Source of the DNA: Pseudomonas pudica
GTDB taxonomy: Bacteria; Pseudomonadota; Gammaproteobacteria; Pseudomonadales; Pseudomonadaceae
DNA length: 64,000 nt
Direction of reading: 5' to 3'
Assembly (NCBI RefSeq): GCF_015680405.1
Contig: NZ_JADLJS010000005.1
Location: 163,653 to 227,652, forward strand
Shown here: one piece after another, positions 42,228 through 50,751 of the stretch
Layout of the letters: each line of letters starts with the position of its first letter
Position numbering within the stretch: position 1 is the stretch's first letter
The notes under the pieces: model-generated
Database searches by the model: none
Seen by the model: the letters and a program-made list of their open reading frames with translations, nothing else
What the model was told of the DNA's origin: nothing
Program-made: the position numbers and the translations under genes

Positions 42228-45092
42228 TCAGTAGCCCTGTGCGTTCCCCGCCATTGCGACCTCTTCCAGTGGCAGCAAGCGCAGCTCTGCACGCCGTTGT
42301 GCTGCTTCATCCAGCAGCGCGTCGTAGTTCAGGGTGTGCATGTTTGCCAGGTCTGCCACCTGCCTGAAGGTGTACAGCTCAGGTAGACGTTGGTCGATCA
42401 CGTGGTTGAGCACCGCAGGCCCGGTCAGCGTGTTGAGCCTTTCGGTATAGGCCTGGAATGCCGCCGCATACTGTCGCGGCGGCTTGGGGACCTGGTAGAA
42501 CGCCTGGCCCTCTGGGGTGAGGTAGCGGGTCAGTATCTCGTCGGATATGGCATTCAGCACCGGATTGCCAGCACGGCTACCAATCATGCTGGTGTTGTAG
42601 CTGGTATACATGCCCAATTGCGCATTGCACACCGGGCTCCTCAGCAGCAGCCCGTCGAGTGGCGTGGTGAGCGGTACGCTGTCGATCTTTGCCCGCAGCT
42701 GCCCGGTTGCGTCCGGCTCGACCAGCAGATGGTCGTCAATATCCAGGTAGATGCCCCCTTCGCTGTGCAGGACGCGGTAGCGCAAGATGTCCGAGGCCGA
42801 GGAGAAGTTGCTCGCCACACCGCCATTCCCTTCCAGCGCAGCCTGGTACTGGCCGAAGTATTCACTTGCCTCGAACTGGCGATAGAAGGTCTGGTGCTCC
42901 AGCACCGCCACCTTCAGCCCCTCGGCGATGCGGGGCTGCAGCAGGGTCATGTTGCGTTCGAATGCCTGAGGGTTTGCATTGGAGAGGTAGAGCTTGAGCG
43001 TGAAATCGCTGTTGCGCAGTGCCTGTACGTTGTTGTCGAGCGCAGCCAGGTAATCACCGGCGATCGTCCTGTCACCCAGCCAGATGTGAAAAACCTGCCT
43101 GGGGACGGGTATGCCTGGTGCGGTCCCCAGGGCGTCGAGGTCGACGGGCAGCTGCAGATCGATACCCAGTGCCCGCAGCGTACGCGAGCGCGATGCCGGG
43201 CTGATTTCCCGCGACGGGTCCGTATCGGGCAGCAGCCGGCTGATCGAGGGCTGCAGCGGGTCGGTGCTGGCCACATAGTGCTGGGCGCCGCGTGTGCCGT
43301 TGGGGTACTTGAGCACGAAACTGTCCTGTCGGGCGTCGTAGTAGAGTGGGTGGGGGCCGTTGCCCGCATCGCCGATCAGTTCGTCACCCGTGCCGAATGC
43401 CCTGCGCCGCGTTACGCAGCGGGCAACGTGTGAGTCGGCGCCGGGCCAGGTGGCAGCCACTTGGTCACCTGCTTCTGCGAGGTCCTGGAAATAGGGTGTC
43501 ATCGCCGGGCCGGGCCAGCGTGGCGGCGATACCGGGCTCAGCGGGTAACCTATGCGGCCATTGAGCCTCACCGGTTTGATGAAGCCAATAGGGCGTCGGC
43601 CGAACAGCGCCTTGCTCGCCTTGACCCCGCGCGCCAGCCCCGGGGCTGCGTTCAGCAGGCCGAACACGGCCTGCTCGGCGCCTTCGAGCTGTTGGTCCGG
43701 ATGCTTGTCGTGCAGCGCCTGGTCCAGGCCTATTGTAAATTGGGCAACCCCGGCCACGGCAGCCAGGGGGACCAGTTCGGGAACCACCAGTAGAAACGGT
43801 GTGGCCAGGTTCATGGTCAGGTAGAAATAGCTGCGCCATGCGGCCTTGGTCACTTCACTGTCGCGCGTGATCAGGAAGTCGGCGTCGGATTGGCTGCGTT
43901 GACGTTGGGCCACCGTCAATGCTTCGAACAGGTTGTATTCGATGCGTGGGCTGTAAGTGTCCGCCTTGTAGTTGATCAAGGTATGCGGGTTCCATACCCT
44001 GACCAGGCGATACACACTGGTTGCAGGCCGAATGATCTGGCGGGGCGGGAAATCGGCCAGGCCCCGAAGCACCCGACGCAACCCCGACCAGCCAATCCTG
44101 TCCGGAATATCGCAAGCCCTGAAGTGCGCAAGCAGGGCAGCCCGTTTGGCTGCATCGCGGCATTGCCTTGCAAGCCACGCACGCATGGCGCCCGGGTTGG
44201 CGAACTCATGCAGCGGTGCCGCATTGCCCGGGATATACAGCAGGGTGAGGTGACTGCGGATATCGCTCAGGCAGAGGATGTCGCTTGATGGGTAACCATT
44301 GATGTTAAGCAGCCTGGCGTCTACCCCGTTGGCAATGAGGCTTGCGCCGTGGTGCCAGCGTTCCACTCCAGCCGCCCGCCACGCCAGGCTGCGTCCATGT
44401 TCGCTGAGGTTGCCCCGCAAAGCTTGCCGGTTGCAGGCAGCGAGGAACGCGATGCACGCGCTGGCGCTGTACTGGCTGGCGGTGCCGGCCCAGAAGGCAT
44501 CGAGCTGGCGTTTGAATACGTTCTGGAAGTCGAGCTGCCAGATGAAAGCCTGGAAGGTCGTGGCGTCTACCTGGACATAAGTGCCGGCGTCGTAGCGCAT
44601 GGGTGCGGTCTGGCGGAAAAGGCCATGGAATTCGGTGTGCACATCAATGTCATGGGCCAGGCCGCTTCCAGGCAACTCATCGACGATCGTCACTTGGCCG
44701 TGACTGAATTCCTGGGCCCAGCGCGCTCGACCGTGTAGCAGGGACAGGTCCGGCAGTGAACCGAGCAGGTCGAAGGCTGCCGTTCCGCCTTTTAGCAGCA
44801 GCTGCGCGATTTGCTCGGCAGCCTTGGAATAGCCGCTTTGCTGCCAATTGCTCAATAGTGCTTCGGTCAGGCTCATTTGTTGGACGACCTTGGCCAGCCA
44901 ACCCCGCTTGGGTACGAATTTGCAATGCAATGTCACCGCAAGTGTGTTGTCGGGTTCCAGGTCCAGTTGCTGCTGGCGTGCCCAGTCGCGGATGGCGGCA
45001 CTGGCATTGCGGTCCGGGCGTGGCACGGAACCCAACATTGCCTTGACGTAATCTTGGCCGGCTGCGCCGACCACGGGTAGGCGCTGGGTCAT
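42228..45092 (-). CDS. Large toxin-like protein with TcdA/TcdB-type glycosyltransferase domain (paralog 1)
   Basis: A 954-residue protein. The C-terminal third (from about 650) resembles the catalytic domain of clostridial large glycosylating toxins and related GT44 enzymes: FHIWLGDRTIAGDYL, ASDILRYRVLHSEGG and the DXD motif IYLDIDDHLL (Asp784, Asp786). The first 500 residues match the dermonecrotic-toxin-like N-terminal type (VPRPDRNASAAIRDWARQQ). A hydrophobic stretch follows at about 420-450 (ATPFLLVVPELVPLAAVAGV) that could insert into membranes. No signal peptide is visible. The ATG follows TGGAG and overlaps the stop of the upstream paralog (ATGA), so the two form one operon. Target and delivery route are unknown. 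Confidence 0.75.
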   Translation of the reverse strand: MTQRLPVVGAAGQDYVKAMLGSVPRPDRNASAAIRDWARQQQLDLEPDNTLAVTLHCKFVPKRGWLAKVVQQMSLTEALLSNWQQSGYSKAAEQIAQLLLKGGTAAFDLLGSLPDLSLLHGRARWAQEFSHGQVTIVDELPGSGLAHDIDVHTEFHGLFRQTAPMRYDAGTYVQVDATTFQAFIWQLDFQNVFKRQLDAFWAGTASQYSASACIAFLAACNRQALRGNLSEHGRSLAWRAAGVERWHHGASLIANGVDARLLNINGYPSSDILCLSDIRSHLTLLYIPGNAAPLHEFANPGAMRAWLARQCRDAAKRAALLAHFRACDIPDRIGWSGLRRVLRGLADFPPRQIIRPATSVYRLVRVWNPHTLINYKADTYSPRIEYNLFEALTVAQRQRSQSDADFLITRDSEVTKAAWRSYFYLTMNLATPFLLVVPELVPLAAVAGVAQFTIGLDQALHDKHPDQQLEGAEQAVFGLLNAAPGLARGVKASKALFGRRPIGFIKPVRLNGRIGYPLSPVSPPRWPGPAMTPYFQDLAEAGDQVAATWPGADSHVARCVTRRRAFGTGDELIGDAGNGPHPLYYDARQDSFVLKYPNGTRGAQHYVASTDPLQPSISRLLPDTDPSREISPASRSRTLRALGIDLQLPVDLDALGTAPGIPVPRQVFHIWLGDRTIAGDYLAALDNNVQALRNSDFTLKLYLSNANPQAFERNMTLLQPRIAEGLKVAVLEHQTFYRQFEASEYFGQYQAALEGNGGVASNFSSASDILRYRVLHSEGGIYLDIDDHLLVEPDATGQLRAKIDSVPLTTPLDGLLLRSPVCNAQLGMYTSYNTSMIGSRAGNPVLNAISDEILTRYLTPEGQAFYQVPKPPRQYAAAFQAYTERLNTLTGPAVLNHVIDQRLPELYTFRQVADLANMHTLNYDALLDEAAQRRAELRLLPLEEVAMAGNAQGY

Positions 45093-47842
45093 GTTCGGCT
45101 CCAGGAATGGTTGCCACCGACCTTGGAGAACCGGTTCAGGGGCAGCAGCGTACGCACTGCCTCGCGCATGCGCGGCAAATCGACGAACTGGTAGGCGTTG
45201 ATGCGCGGTATCCCATAGAGATTGGTGAGCTGTCGCAGGAGACGCAGGCTAGGCAGTTGCCTATCGACCACGTCGCTGAGCAGGGCAGGGCCGGTGAGGT
45301 AGCTCAGCCGCTTGGCGTAGTGATAGAAGTTCGCCGGGTCGTCGGCCAGGCTGGGCTTGCTGTCGTAGAATTCGCGGTTGAGCTGGTAGCGCGTGTACAT
45401 TTCTTCGGAAATGGCCTCCAGGGTGGGGTTGCCTGGGTGGCTGCCGATCATGCTGGAGTTGTAGAGGCAGTTCATGCTCATCCTTTCGTTGGACATGGGC
45501 GGTGCCAGAAGCAGCCCATTGGCGTCGGTGCTCAACTCGACCTGGTCGATGGGCTCACTGGCGTCGCCTTCCGGGCGCCCGTCGATGATCAATGGGTATT
45601 CGCCTGGTGCCAGCAACGTGTCATCGACGTCCATGTACAAGCCACCTTCGTGGTGCAGCATCGGGTAGCGCAGCACGTCGCATGCCGATGCATAGTTGCG
45701 GGCGACGCCGCCGTTGCCATCCAGGGCAGCGTCGTACTGCGCGTAGTACCTGCTTTGGCGGAAATTCTGGAAGAAGGCCTGCTCTTCCAGCGGCAGCACC
45801 TGCAAGCCCGGGGCATGACTGGTCAGCAGATCCAGGTTTTCGGCAAAGGCCTGCCGGGCTGTACTGGAAAGGAACAACCGCATGCTGTATTCGCTGCCTT
45901 GCAGCCGCGCTGCGTTCTGGCCCAGGTTGGCCAGCAGCTCCTGACCGATGATCTGGTCACCGACCCACAGGCAGGAAATGCGCTTGGGTATTGGCCAACT
46001 CCCCGGTGCTCTGACCGGTATCTGTAGCGGTAATGGCAGGTCGACGCCCAGCGCCCGCAGGGTCCGGACGCGCATTGCATTGGTTGCCACACGCCCTTGT
46101 GGTGCAGGTCGCAGGTCCCTGCTGCCGAGTACTGCCACGAAGCCGACAGGGTCGGCCTGGTTCACATCCTCGGCCTGGATGAAGACGTCCCGTGCCATGT
46201 CGTAGATGACGCGGGTGTTATAGGTATCGATGCTGGCTGCGAGCTTGTCTGGCTCACCATCGTACTGCGGTGTGCGAATGACTGCGTCGGCAACTGCCTG
46301 ATCGCTGTCCGCCAGGGGCTCGATCGGGTCGGTGACATGGAAATAGCGGGCGCCCTCGGGTTCGGGTAACCGCGGCGGCGAAAGCGGGCTCAGCGGGTAG
46401 CCGAGCTGATCACGCAACCGTGTCGGTGGAGCGAAGCCCTCGGTCTTGAATTCGAATAGCGCCGAGGCCCGCGAGGCCCCGCCTGCCGCCAGTGGCAACG
46501 CGTTGAACAGGCCCCATGTGATGTTGTCGATGCCGTCCTGGCGCTGCTGCAATGACTTGCCATTGATCGCCTGGTCAAGCCCCAGGCCAAACTGGGCGAT
46601 GCCGCCAACGGCCAGCAGAGGGGCCAGGCCCGGCACCACCATGCAAAGTGGCGCAAGCAGGTTGAGCGTGGTGGTGAGGTAGCCACGCCATCTGGCCTTG
46701 GTAACCTCGCTGTCAGCAGTGATCAGAAATGCGGCATCGTCGTAGCTGCGCTGGCGCTGGCGCTCGGCCAGCGCCTGAAACAGATCGCCCTTCATCCTGG
46801 GGTTGTATCTGGCAGGCCGATAGTTGACATAGGTTTGCGGGGGCCAGGTGCCATCGTCGTTGAAGTAACCATGTTCAGGCGGTAACAGATGTCGCTCTGG
46901 GTAGGCGCCCAGGCCCTCCAGGGCGGTGTCCAGGCCGCTGAAGTCGAGACCTTGTGGGCAATCGGCCAGACGAAAGTGCTGTTTCAAGGCCTGGCGTCTG
47001 GCCGGGTCTTTGCATTGTTCGCCGACCCAGGCTTTCAATTCTCGTTCGCTGCTGAACGTCAGCAAGGGCGAGCTGTTGCCAGGTATGTACAGCACTGTCA
47101 GGTCGGTGATGGGGTCATTCAGGTACAACAAGTCGGTCGCTGCATAGCCGTAAATGCTCAATGTGCTGCGACGCACCCTGTTGCGCTTCGGCATCAGCCC
47201 AGCCGCCTGCCAGATCAGCTGCCGCGCCGGCTCGCTGAGGCTGCCTTCGCTGACCTGTTTATTGCAAGCTGCGATGAAGTTGAGCTTCAGCGCCAGCCTG
47301 TGACTGCGCAGATGGTCTCGCCAGTAGGCATCCAGCGCCGCCTTGAAAGGATGCTGGAAATCCAGTTGGGTGATGAAGTGCTGGAAGGCTTCGGCGCTTA
47401 CCGGCAAATGGGTGGAAGCGTCGTAGCGTTGCGGGGCAGTGCGCCGGAACAGGCCGTTGAATACTTCGAAGGGTGCCCCGTAGTGATTGAAGGCGGGTGC
47501 CGGGAGGGTGTCCACCAACCGTAGCGGGCCTGCGGGCAATGTACCTGCCCACGGTGCTTGCAGCAGCTTGCCGAACACGTCATTGGCCGCCTCGCCCTGC
47601 CAGTTGCCCAGCAGTGCCTGGGTCAGGCTGATACGTTGGCTGATTGCGGCCAGCTGGCCACCTGCACCGTCAGGGCAGTAGTGGAGGGTAACGACGTCAA
47701 GCTGGTTTGGGTCCAGGTCATGGCCTTGCTGCGCGAGCCATTGGCGGATGGCGCGGTTGGCTTCTTGATCGGGGCGAGGCACATGGCCGAGGTGGTCTAT
47801 AACGTAATGCGTGCCCATCACGTTGATGCGAGTCGAATGCAT
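45089..47842 (-). CDS. Large toxin-like protein with TcdA/TcdB-type glycosyltransferase domain (paralog 2)
   Basis: A 917-residue paralog of the downstream gene, alike over its whole length (VPRPDQEANRAIRQWLAQQ near the start). The GT domain shows ISCLWVGDQIIGQELL, SACDVLRYPMLHHEGG and DXD in YMDVDDTLL (Asp738, Asp740). The hydrophobic stretch LAPLCMVVPGLAPLLAVGGI is also kept. The start at 47842 has a weak GCAGG site; an internal ATG at 47818 has none. It is first in the two-gene minus-strand operon. No immunity gene, chaperone or secretion gene is adjacent. Confidence 0.75.
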   Translation of the reverse strand: MHSTRINVMGTHYVIDHLGHVPRPDQEANRAIRQWLAQQGHDLDPNQLDVVTLHYCPDGAGGQLAAISQRISLTQALLGNWQGEAANDVFGKLLQAPWAGTLPAGPLRLVDTLPAPAFNHYGAPFEVFNGLFRRTAPQRYDASTHLPVSAEAFQHFITQLDFQHPFKAALDAYWRDHLRSHRLALKLNFIAACNKQVSEGSLSEPARQLIWQAAGLMPKRNRVRRSTLSIYGYAATDLLYLNDPITDLTVLYIPGNSSPLLTFSSERELKAWVGEQCKDPARRQALKQHFRLADCPQGLDFSGLDTALEGLGAYPERHLLPPEHGYFNDDGTWPPQTYVNYRPARYNPRMKGDLFQALAERQRQRSYDDAAFLITADSEVTKARWRGYLTTTLNLLAPLCMVVPGLAPLLAVGGIAQFGLGLDQAINGKSLQQRQDGIDNITWGLFNALPLAAGGASRASALFEFKTEGFAPPTRLRDQLGYPLSPLSPPRLPEPEGARYFHVTDPIEPLADSDQAVADAVIRTPQYDGEPDKLAASIDTYNTRVIYDMARDVFIQAEDVNQADPVGFVAVLGSRDLRPAPQGRVATNAMRVRTLRALGVDLPLPLQIPVRAPGSWPIPKRISCLWVGDQIIGQELLANLGQNAARLQGSEYSMRLFLSSTARQAFAENLDLLTSHAPGLQVLPLEEQAFFQNFRQSRYYAQYDAALDGNGGVARNYASACDVLRYPMLHHEGGLYMDVDDTLLAPGEYPLIIDGRPEGDASEPIDQVELSTDANGLLLAPPMSNERMSMNCLYNSSMIGSHPGNPTLEAISEEMYTRYQLNREFYDSKPSLADDPANFYHYAKRLSYLTGPALLSDVVDRQLPSLRLLRQLTNLYGIPRINAYQFVDLPRMREAVRTLLPLNRFSKVGGNHSWSRT

Positions 47843-48030
47843 GTGGGTACCTGCGCTGAGAGGAAGCCGGCAAGGTTGAAGCAGGGGTACGTAAAAGCGG
47901 TGGTAGATATGTCGGTACGCGGCCTGGCCGATCTCGTCACCCCCGGCCCTCCGGCGCTGATGGCATTTTGGTCGTGCATGTCACTATCCTGCCGCTTCCT
48001 GTCCGGTTCCCTTCTTACCCGGCGTCGCCC

Positions 48031-48070
48031 TTAAACGTTTAAATCCCTGCTTGTACGCACAAGGGATTTA
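48031..48070 (+). promoter_or_regulatory. Palindrome plus hairpin covering the ribosome site of the GNAT gene
   Basis: TTAAACGTTTAA (48031-48042) is a perfect 12-base palindrome. Overlapping it, TAAATCCC (48040-48047) and TTGT (48051-48054) pair with ACAA (48059-48062) and GGGATTTA (48063-48070), leaving three bulged bases and an ACGC loop. The right arm contains the AAGGGA ribosome site (48061-48066) of the gene starting at 48075. This could be a tandem operator or a translation-controlling hairpin. The rest of the 232-base divergent gap shows no clear promoter. Confidence 0.55.
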
Positions 48071-48074
48071 CGCA

Positions 48075-48650
48075 ATGAACACGCTCTCTTCAAAGCAGGT
48101 GGCCCCCGGCGAGCCACAGTTGCAATGGTTGCGCCAGGCCGACAGCGATACCGCGCCGGCCATCATGCAACTCATCAACAGCACGGTTGGCGATGGCGGT
48201 GTTCTGGGTTACGAGCACGAGATGTCTGCCGGGCAGAGCGTCGAATTCACTGCCGCGTTGCAAGAGCGCATCCATGGCGGCGATACCCACGTCTTGCTCG
48301 GCCAGGCAATGGCCGGGCCTGCCTGCCTGGTCATTGTTTCGCGCAGCAGCATGCCGAACTGCCGGCATATTGCCGACCTGAGCAAGGGCGTGGTGCATCC
48401 GGCCTATCGCGGGACCGGCCTGGTGGCAAGGGCTTTCGGGGAAGTCGTGCGCCTTTGCCAGGCCCAAGGTATCGAGCTGTTGACCCTGGATGTACGCGAG
48501 GGCACCCGGGCGCACCGGTTATGGCAAACCTTCGGGTTCCAGACCTACGGCGTGCTGGACGACTACGCACGGGTCGACGGCGTGAAGCACCGCGGCCATT
48601 ACATGGCCCAGTCCGTGGAAGGCCTTGCGCTGCGACTCAACCTGAACTGA
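48075..48650 (+). CDS. GNAT family N-acetyltransferase
   Basis: A 191-residue acetyl-CoA-dependent acyltransferase. The acetyl-CoA pyrophosphate loop is visible as GVVHPAYRGTGLVARAF (YRGTGL at 111-116), with the following strand ELLTLDVREGT and the C-terminal LWQTFGFQTYGVLDDY typical of the fold. The substrate is unknown. As first gene of the HDO-MFS-PLP cassette it may acetylate the product or a precursor as self-protection, as known for GNAT enzymes against amino-acid antimetabolites; that is inference. ATG 48075 follows AAGGGA; a TTG at 48051 in the hairpin is rejected. Confidence 0.85.
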   Translation: MNTLSSKQVAPGEPQLQWLRQADSDTAPAIMQLINSTVGDGGVLGYEHEMSAGQSVEFTAALQERIHGGDTHVLLGQAMAGPACLVIVSRSSMPNCRHIADLSKGVVHPAYRGTGLVARAFGEVVRLCQAQGIELLTLDVREGTRAHRLWQTFGFQTYGVLDDYARVDGVKHRGHYMAQSVEGLALRLNLN

Positions 48651-48725
48651 CTTGCCCTTCGTCAACACTGCCTGCGGCCATCGCCGTCAACGGCACCTGC
48701 CTTTCTGACCCAAGGAACACCCCCA

Positions 48726-49448
48726 ATGGCCTTATCTACCGCAGATTTTCGCGATCAGTTGGAGCAGAAGCTGCACCACCATCTGACCTTGTCCCACCCG
48801 ATTTTCAAGGAACTGCTTGCGCCTGAGGGCAACAGGCCGCTGCTGCGCAAGGTCGCGCTGCAAGGCTACCAGCTCACCAAGTATTTCCTGACCTATGTCG
48901 AGCACTTGTTCTTCTATTGCCCGCTGCCCGCTCACAAGCGGGCGCTGATCACCAATTGTTTCGAAGAAGAAACCGGTCGGCTGTCCCGCACCGACAATCA
49001 TGTCGTGCTCATGCAGAACTTCCTGAGGGCGCTCGGTATCAGCGATGCCGAGCGTGATGCCGAGCAACCGCTGCCAGCTACATGGGAGTTGATCGATTTC
49101 CGCCTGCAAGCGGTACGTGACCCGGCGCGTTATCACATTGGTGCGGCAGCAGTGATGATCGCCAGCGAGGGGCAGAACCTCGAGACCGTCGCAGGTGATG
49201 CACGGCATGTGCTGCTGGGGCGTGCCTATGGCCTGGCCGAACAAGACTTGCTGTTCTTTTCGGTACACCAGAAGGAAGACGTGGGCCATGTCAATGAAGG
49301 CCTGGACCTTGTCTCGCAGTTGTGCACCACGGCGCAGATGCAGGAAGAGGCGTTGCAGGCGGTAGACCACACCTGCCAGCTGTTCTACGCGATGTACGAA
49401 AACATGTACCAGGCGTATTGCCGAGCTCCGCAAGCCGAGGCGGTGTAA
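48726..49448 (+). CDS. Heme-oxygenase-like diiron oxidase (HDO), TenA/PqqC-like iron-containing redox enzyme
   Basis: A 240-residue all-helical protein. Candidate diiron ligands fit the HDO pattern: Glu81/Glu82 in NCFEEETGR, His92 in TDNHVVLM, Glu148 in MIASEGQNLE, and His181, Asp185, His188 in FFSVHQKEDVGHVNEGLD. HDO enzymes include UndA, BesC, SznF and CADD, which oxidise fatty acids, amino acids or guanidines. TenA and PqqC are relatives without this diiron set. Here it sits between a GNAT and an MFS gene and close to a PLP enzyme, pointing to an amino-acid-derived substrate. ATG 48726 follows AAGGA. Confidence 0.85.
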   Translation: MALSTADFRDQLEQKLHHHLTLSHPIFKELLAPEGNRPLLRKVALQGYQLTKYFLTYVEHLFFYCPLPAHKRALITNCFEEETGRLSRTDNHVVLMQNFLRALGISDAERDAEQPLPATWELIDFRLQAVRDPARYHIGAAAVMIASEGQNLETVAGDARHVLLGRAYGLAEQDLLFFSVHQKEDVGHVNEGLDLVSQLCTTAQMQEEALQAVDHTCQLFYAMYENMYQAYCRAPQAEAV

Positions 49449-49471
49449 TGCCCACACGATAAGGATTGCCC

Positions 49472-50701
49472 ATGAAACAGAAATTCAGCTCTACCTTGAT
49501 CGTCTCGGTGCTGGTAGTCGGCTTCGTGGTGATGTTCCTGTCCAGCGCCTTGAAGGGGTTGTACCAGGTCTACTTCGTCGACCTGGCCTCCCACTTTGGC
49601 GAGGGGCGCGCAGCCTTGGCCACGGCAGGATCGCTGTTCGTCCTGACCATCGGCCTGGTATCGCCTGTGGTGGGTTGGTTGAGCGACAGGGTCGGCCCCT
49701 TGAGCACGGTGGCCCTGGGCAGTGTCAGCGGCGGGGTGGTGCTGCTGGGCGTGACCTTCGCGGGCTCGCACCTGCTGGTGTTCACCCTGTTGTATGGCCT
49801 GCTCGGCGCCTTTGCCCTTGCTGCGATGACCTATGTACCCATGGGTATTCTGGTCGATCGCCTGGTCGCCGAACGGTTCAAGGCCTTCGCTTTCGCATTC
49901 GTCACCAACGGCACCTCCATCGGCTTCATCGTGCTGTCGCCGTTGTGGATCATGCTGCAGCAGAGCGTGCCCTGGCAGTCGGTGTTCTCCTGGGTTGGCC
50001 TGATCTTCCTGGTGCCTCTGAGCCTGGCGCTGTATTGGGTATCCCGCACCGTGCCGTTGAAGCCGGACCCGCAGGCGGCAAAGGTCAGGCATCCGGTGAC
50101 GTTTCTGCTGCGTGATCCGCGCTTCTTCGTGCTGGCCCTCAGTTTCGCCAGTTGTGGTGCCACCATGGCGTTCATCGATGTTCACCTGGTGTCGTTCTGG
50201 CAGGGTGAGGCGCTGCCCAGTTCGGTACAGGCCAGCGGCCTGAGCCTGTTAGGTGTGCTGGAGCTGGTCAGTGGCCTGCTGGCGGGCTGGTTGGCCACCC
50301 GCTACAACAAGGGGCTGCTGCTGATGATGTTCTACCTGCTGCGAACCGCTGCGGTCATCGTGCTGCTGACCACGCCTGGGCCTCTCGGAACCTACGTGTT
50401 CGCTGTGCTGTTTGGCGCCAGTTACCTCGGAACGGTGGTGCTCACGTCTGCCTTTTGCTTCGCGCTGTATGGCGCCGAAATCAAAGGCAAGGTGTTCGGG
50501 ATGCTGTTCCTGGTACATCAACTTGGCGCGTTGGTTGCCACGCAGCTGGGCGCACTGGATTTCGACCGGCATCAAAGCTATCAGCTGACCTTGGCCGGCC
50601 TGGCCACGGCCACGGCGGTGGCTGCCCTGGCATCGTTGTGGCTGATAGCGGTTCGCCCATCAAGCGAAACCCTGGCCGCTCAACTCGCCGAACCTGAATA
50701 G
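49472..50701 (+). CDS. MFS transporter
   Basis: A 409-residue major-facilitator protein with about twelve hydrophobic segments, starting at LIVSVLVVGFVVMFLSSALK. The cytoplasmic loop 2-3 motif is recognisable as GWLSDRVGPLS, and the midpoint loop is at about 190-210. The ATG at 49472 is six bases after AAGGA; a TTG at 49466 is rejected. It lies 23 bases after the HDO gene and 50 before the PLP enzyme, so export of the cassette's product is the natural reading. Uptake of a substrate cannot be excluded. Confidence 0.9.
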   Translation: MKQKFSSTLIVSVLVVGFVVMFLSSALKGLYQVYFVDLASHFGEGRAALATAGSLFVLTIGLVSPVVGWLSDRVGPLSTVALGSVSGGVVLLGVTFAGSHLLVFTLLYGLLGAFALAAMTYVPMGILVDRLVAERFKAFAFAFVTNGTSIGFIVLSPLWIMLQQSVPWQSVFSWVGLIFLVPLSLALYWVSRTVPLKPDPQAAKVRHPVTFLLRDPRFFVLALSFASCGATMAFIDVHLVSFWQGEALPSSVQASGLSLLGVLELVSGLLAGWLATRYNKGLLLMMFYLLRTAAVIVLLTTPGPLGTYVFAVLFGASYLGTVVLTSAFCFALYGAEIKGKVFGMLFLVHQLGALVATQLGALDFDRHQSYQLTLAGLATATAVAALASLWLIAVRPSSETLAAQLAEPE

Positions 50702-50751
50702 TCCACCAATCAATTGCCCATTGTTCAATGCAAACAAGGAGGCGCAAACCC

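Noticed and set aside
48726..49448. Thiaminase TenA or PqqC as the function of the HDO gene
   Set aside because: No thiamine or pqq genes are near, and the Glu/His/Asp pattern fits a diiron oxidase better.
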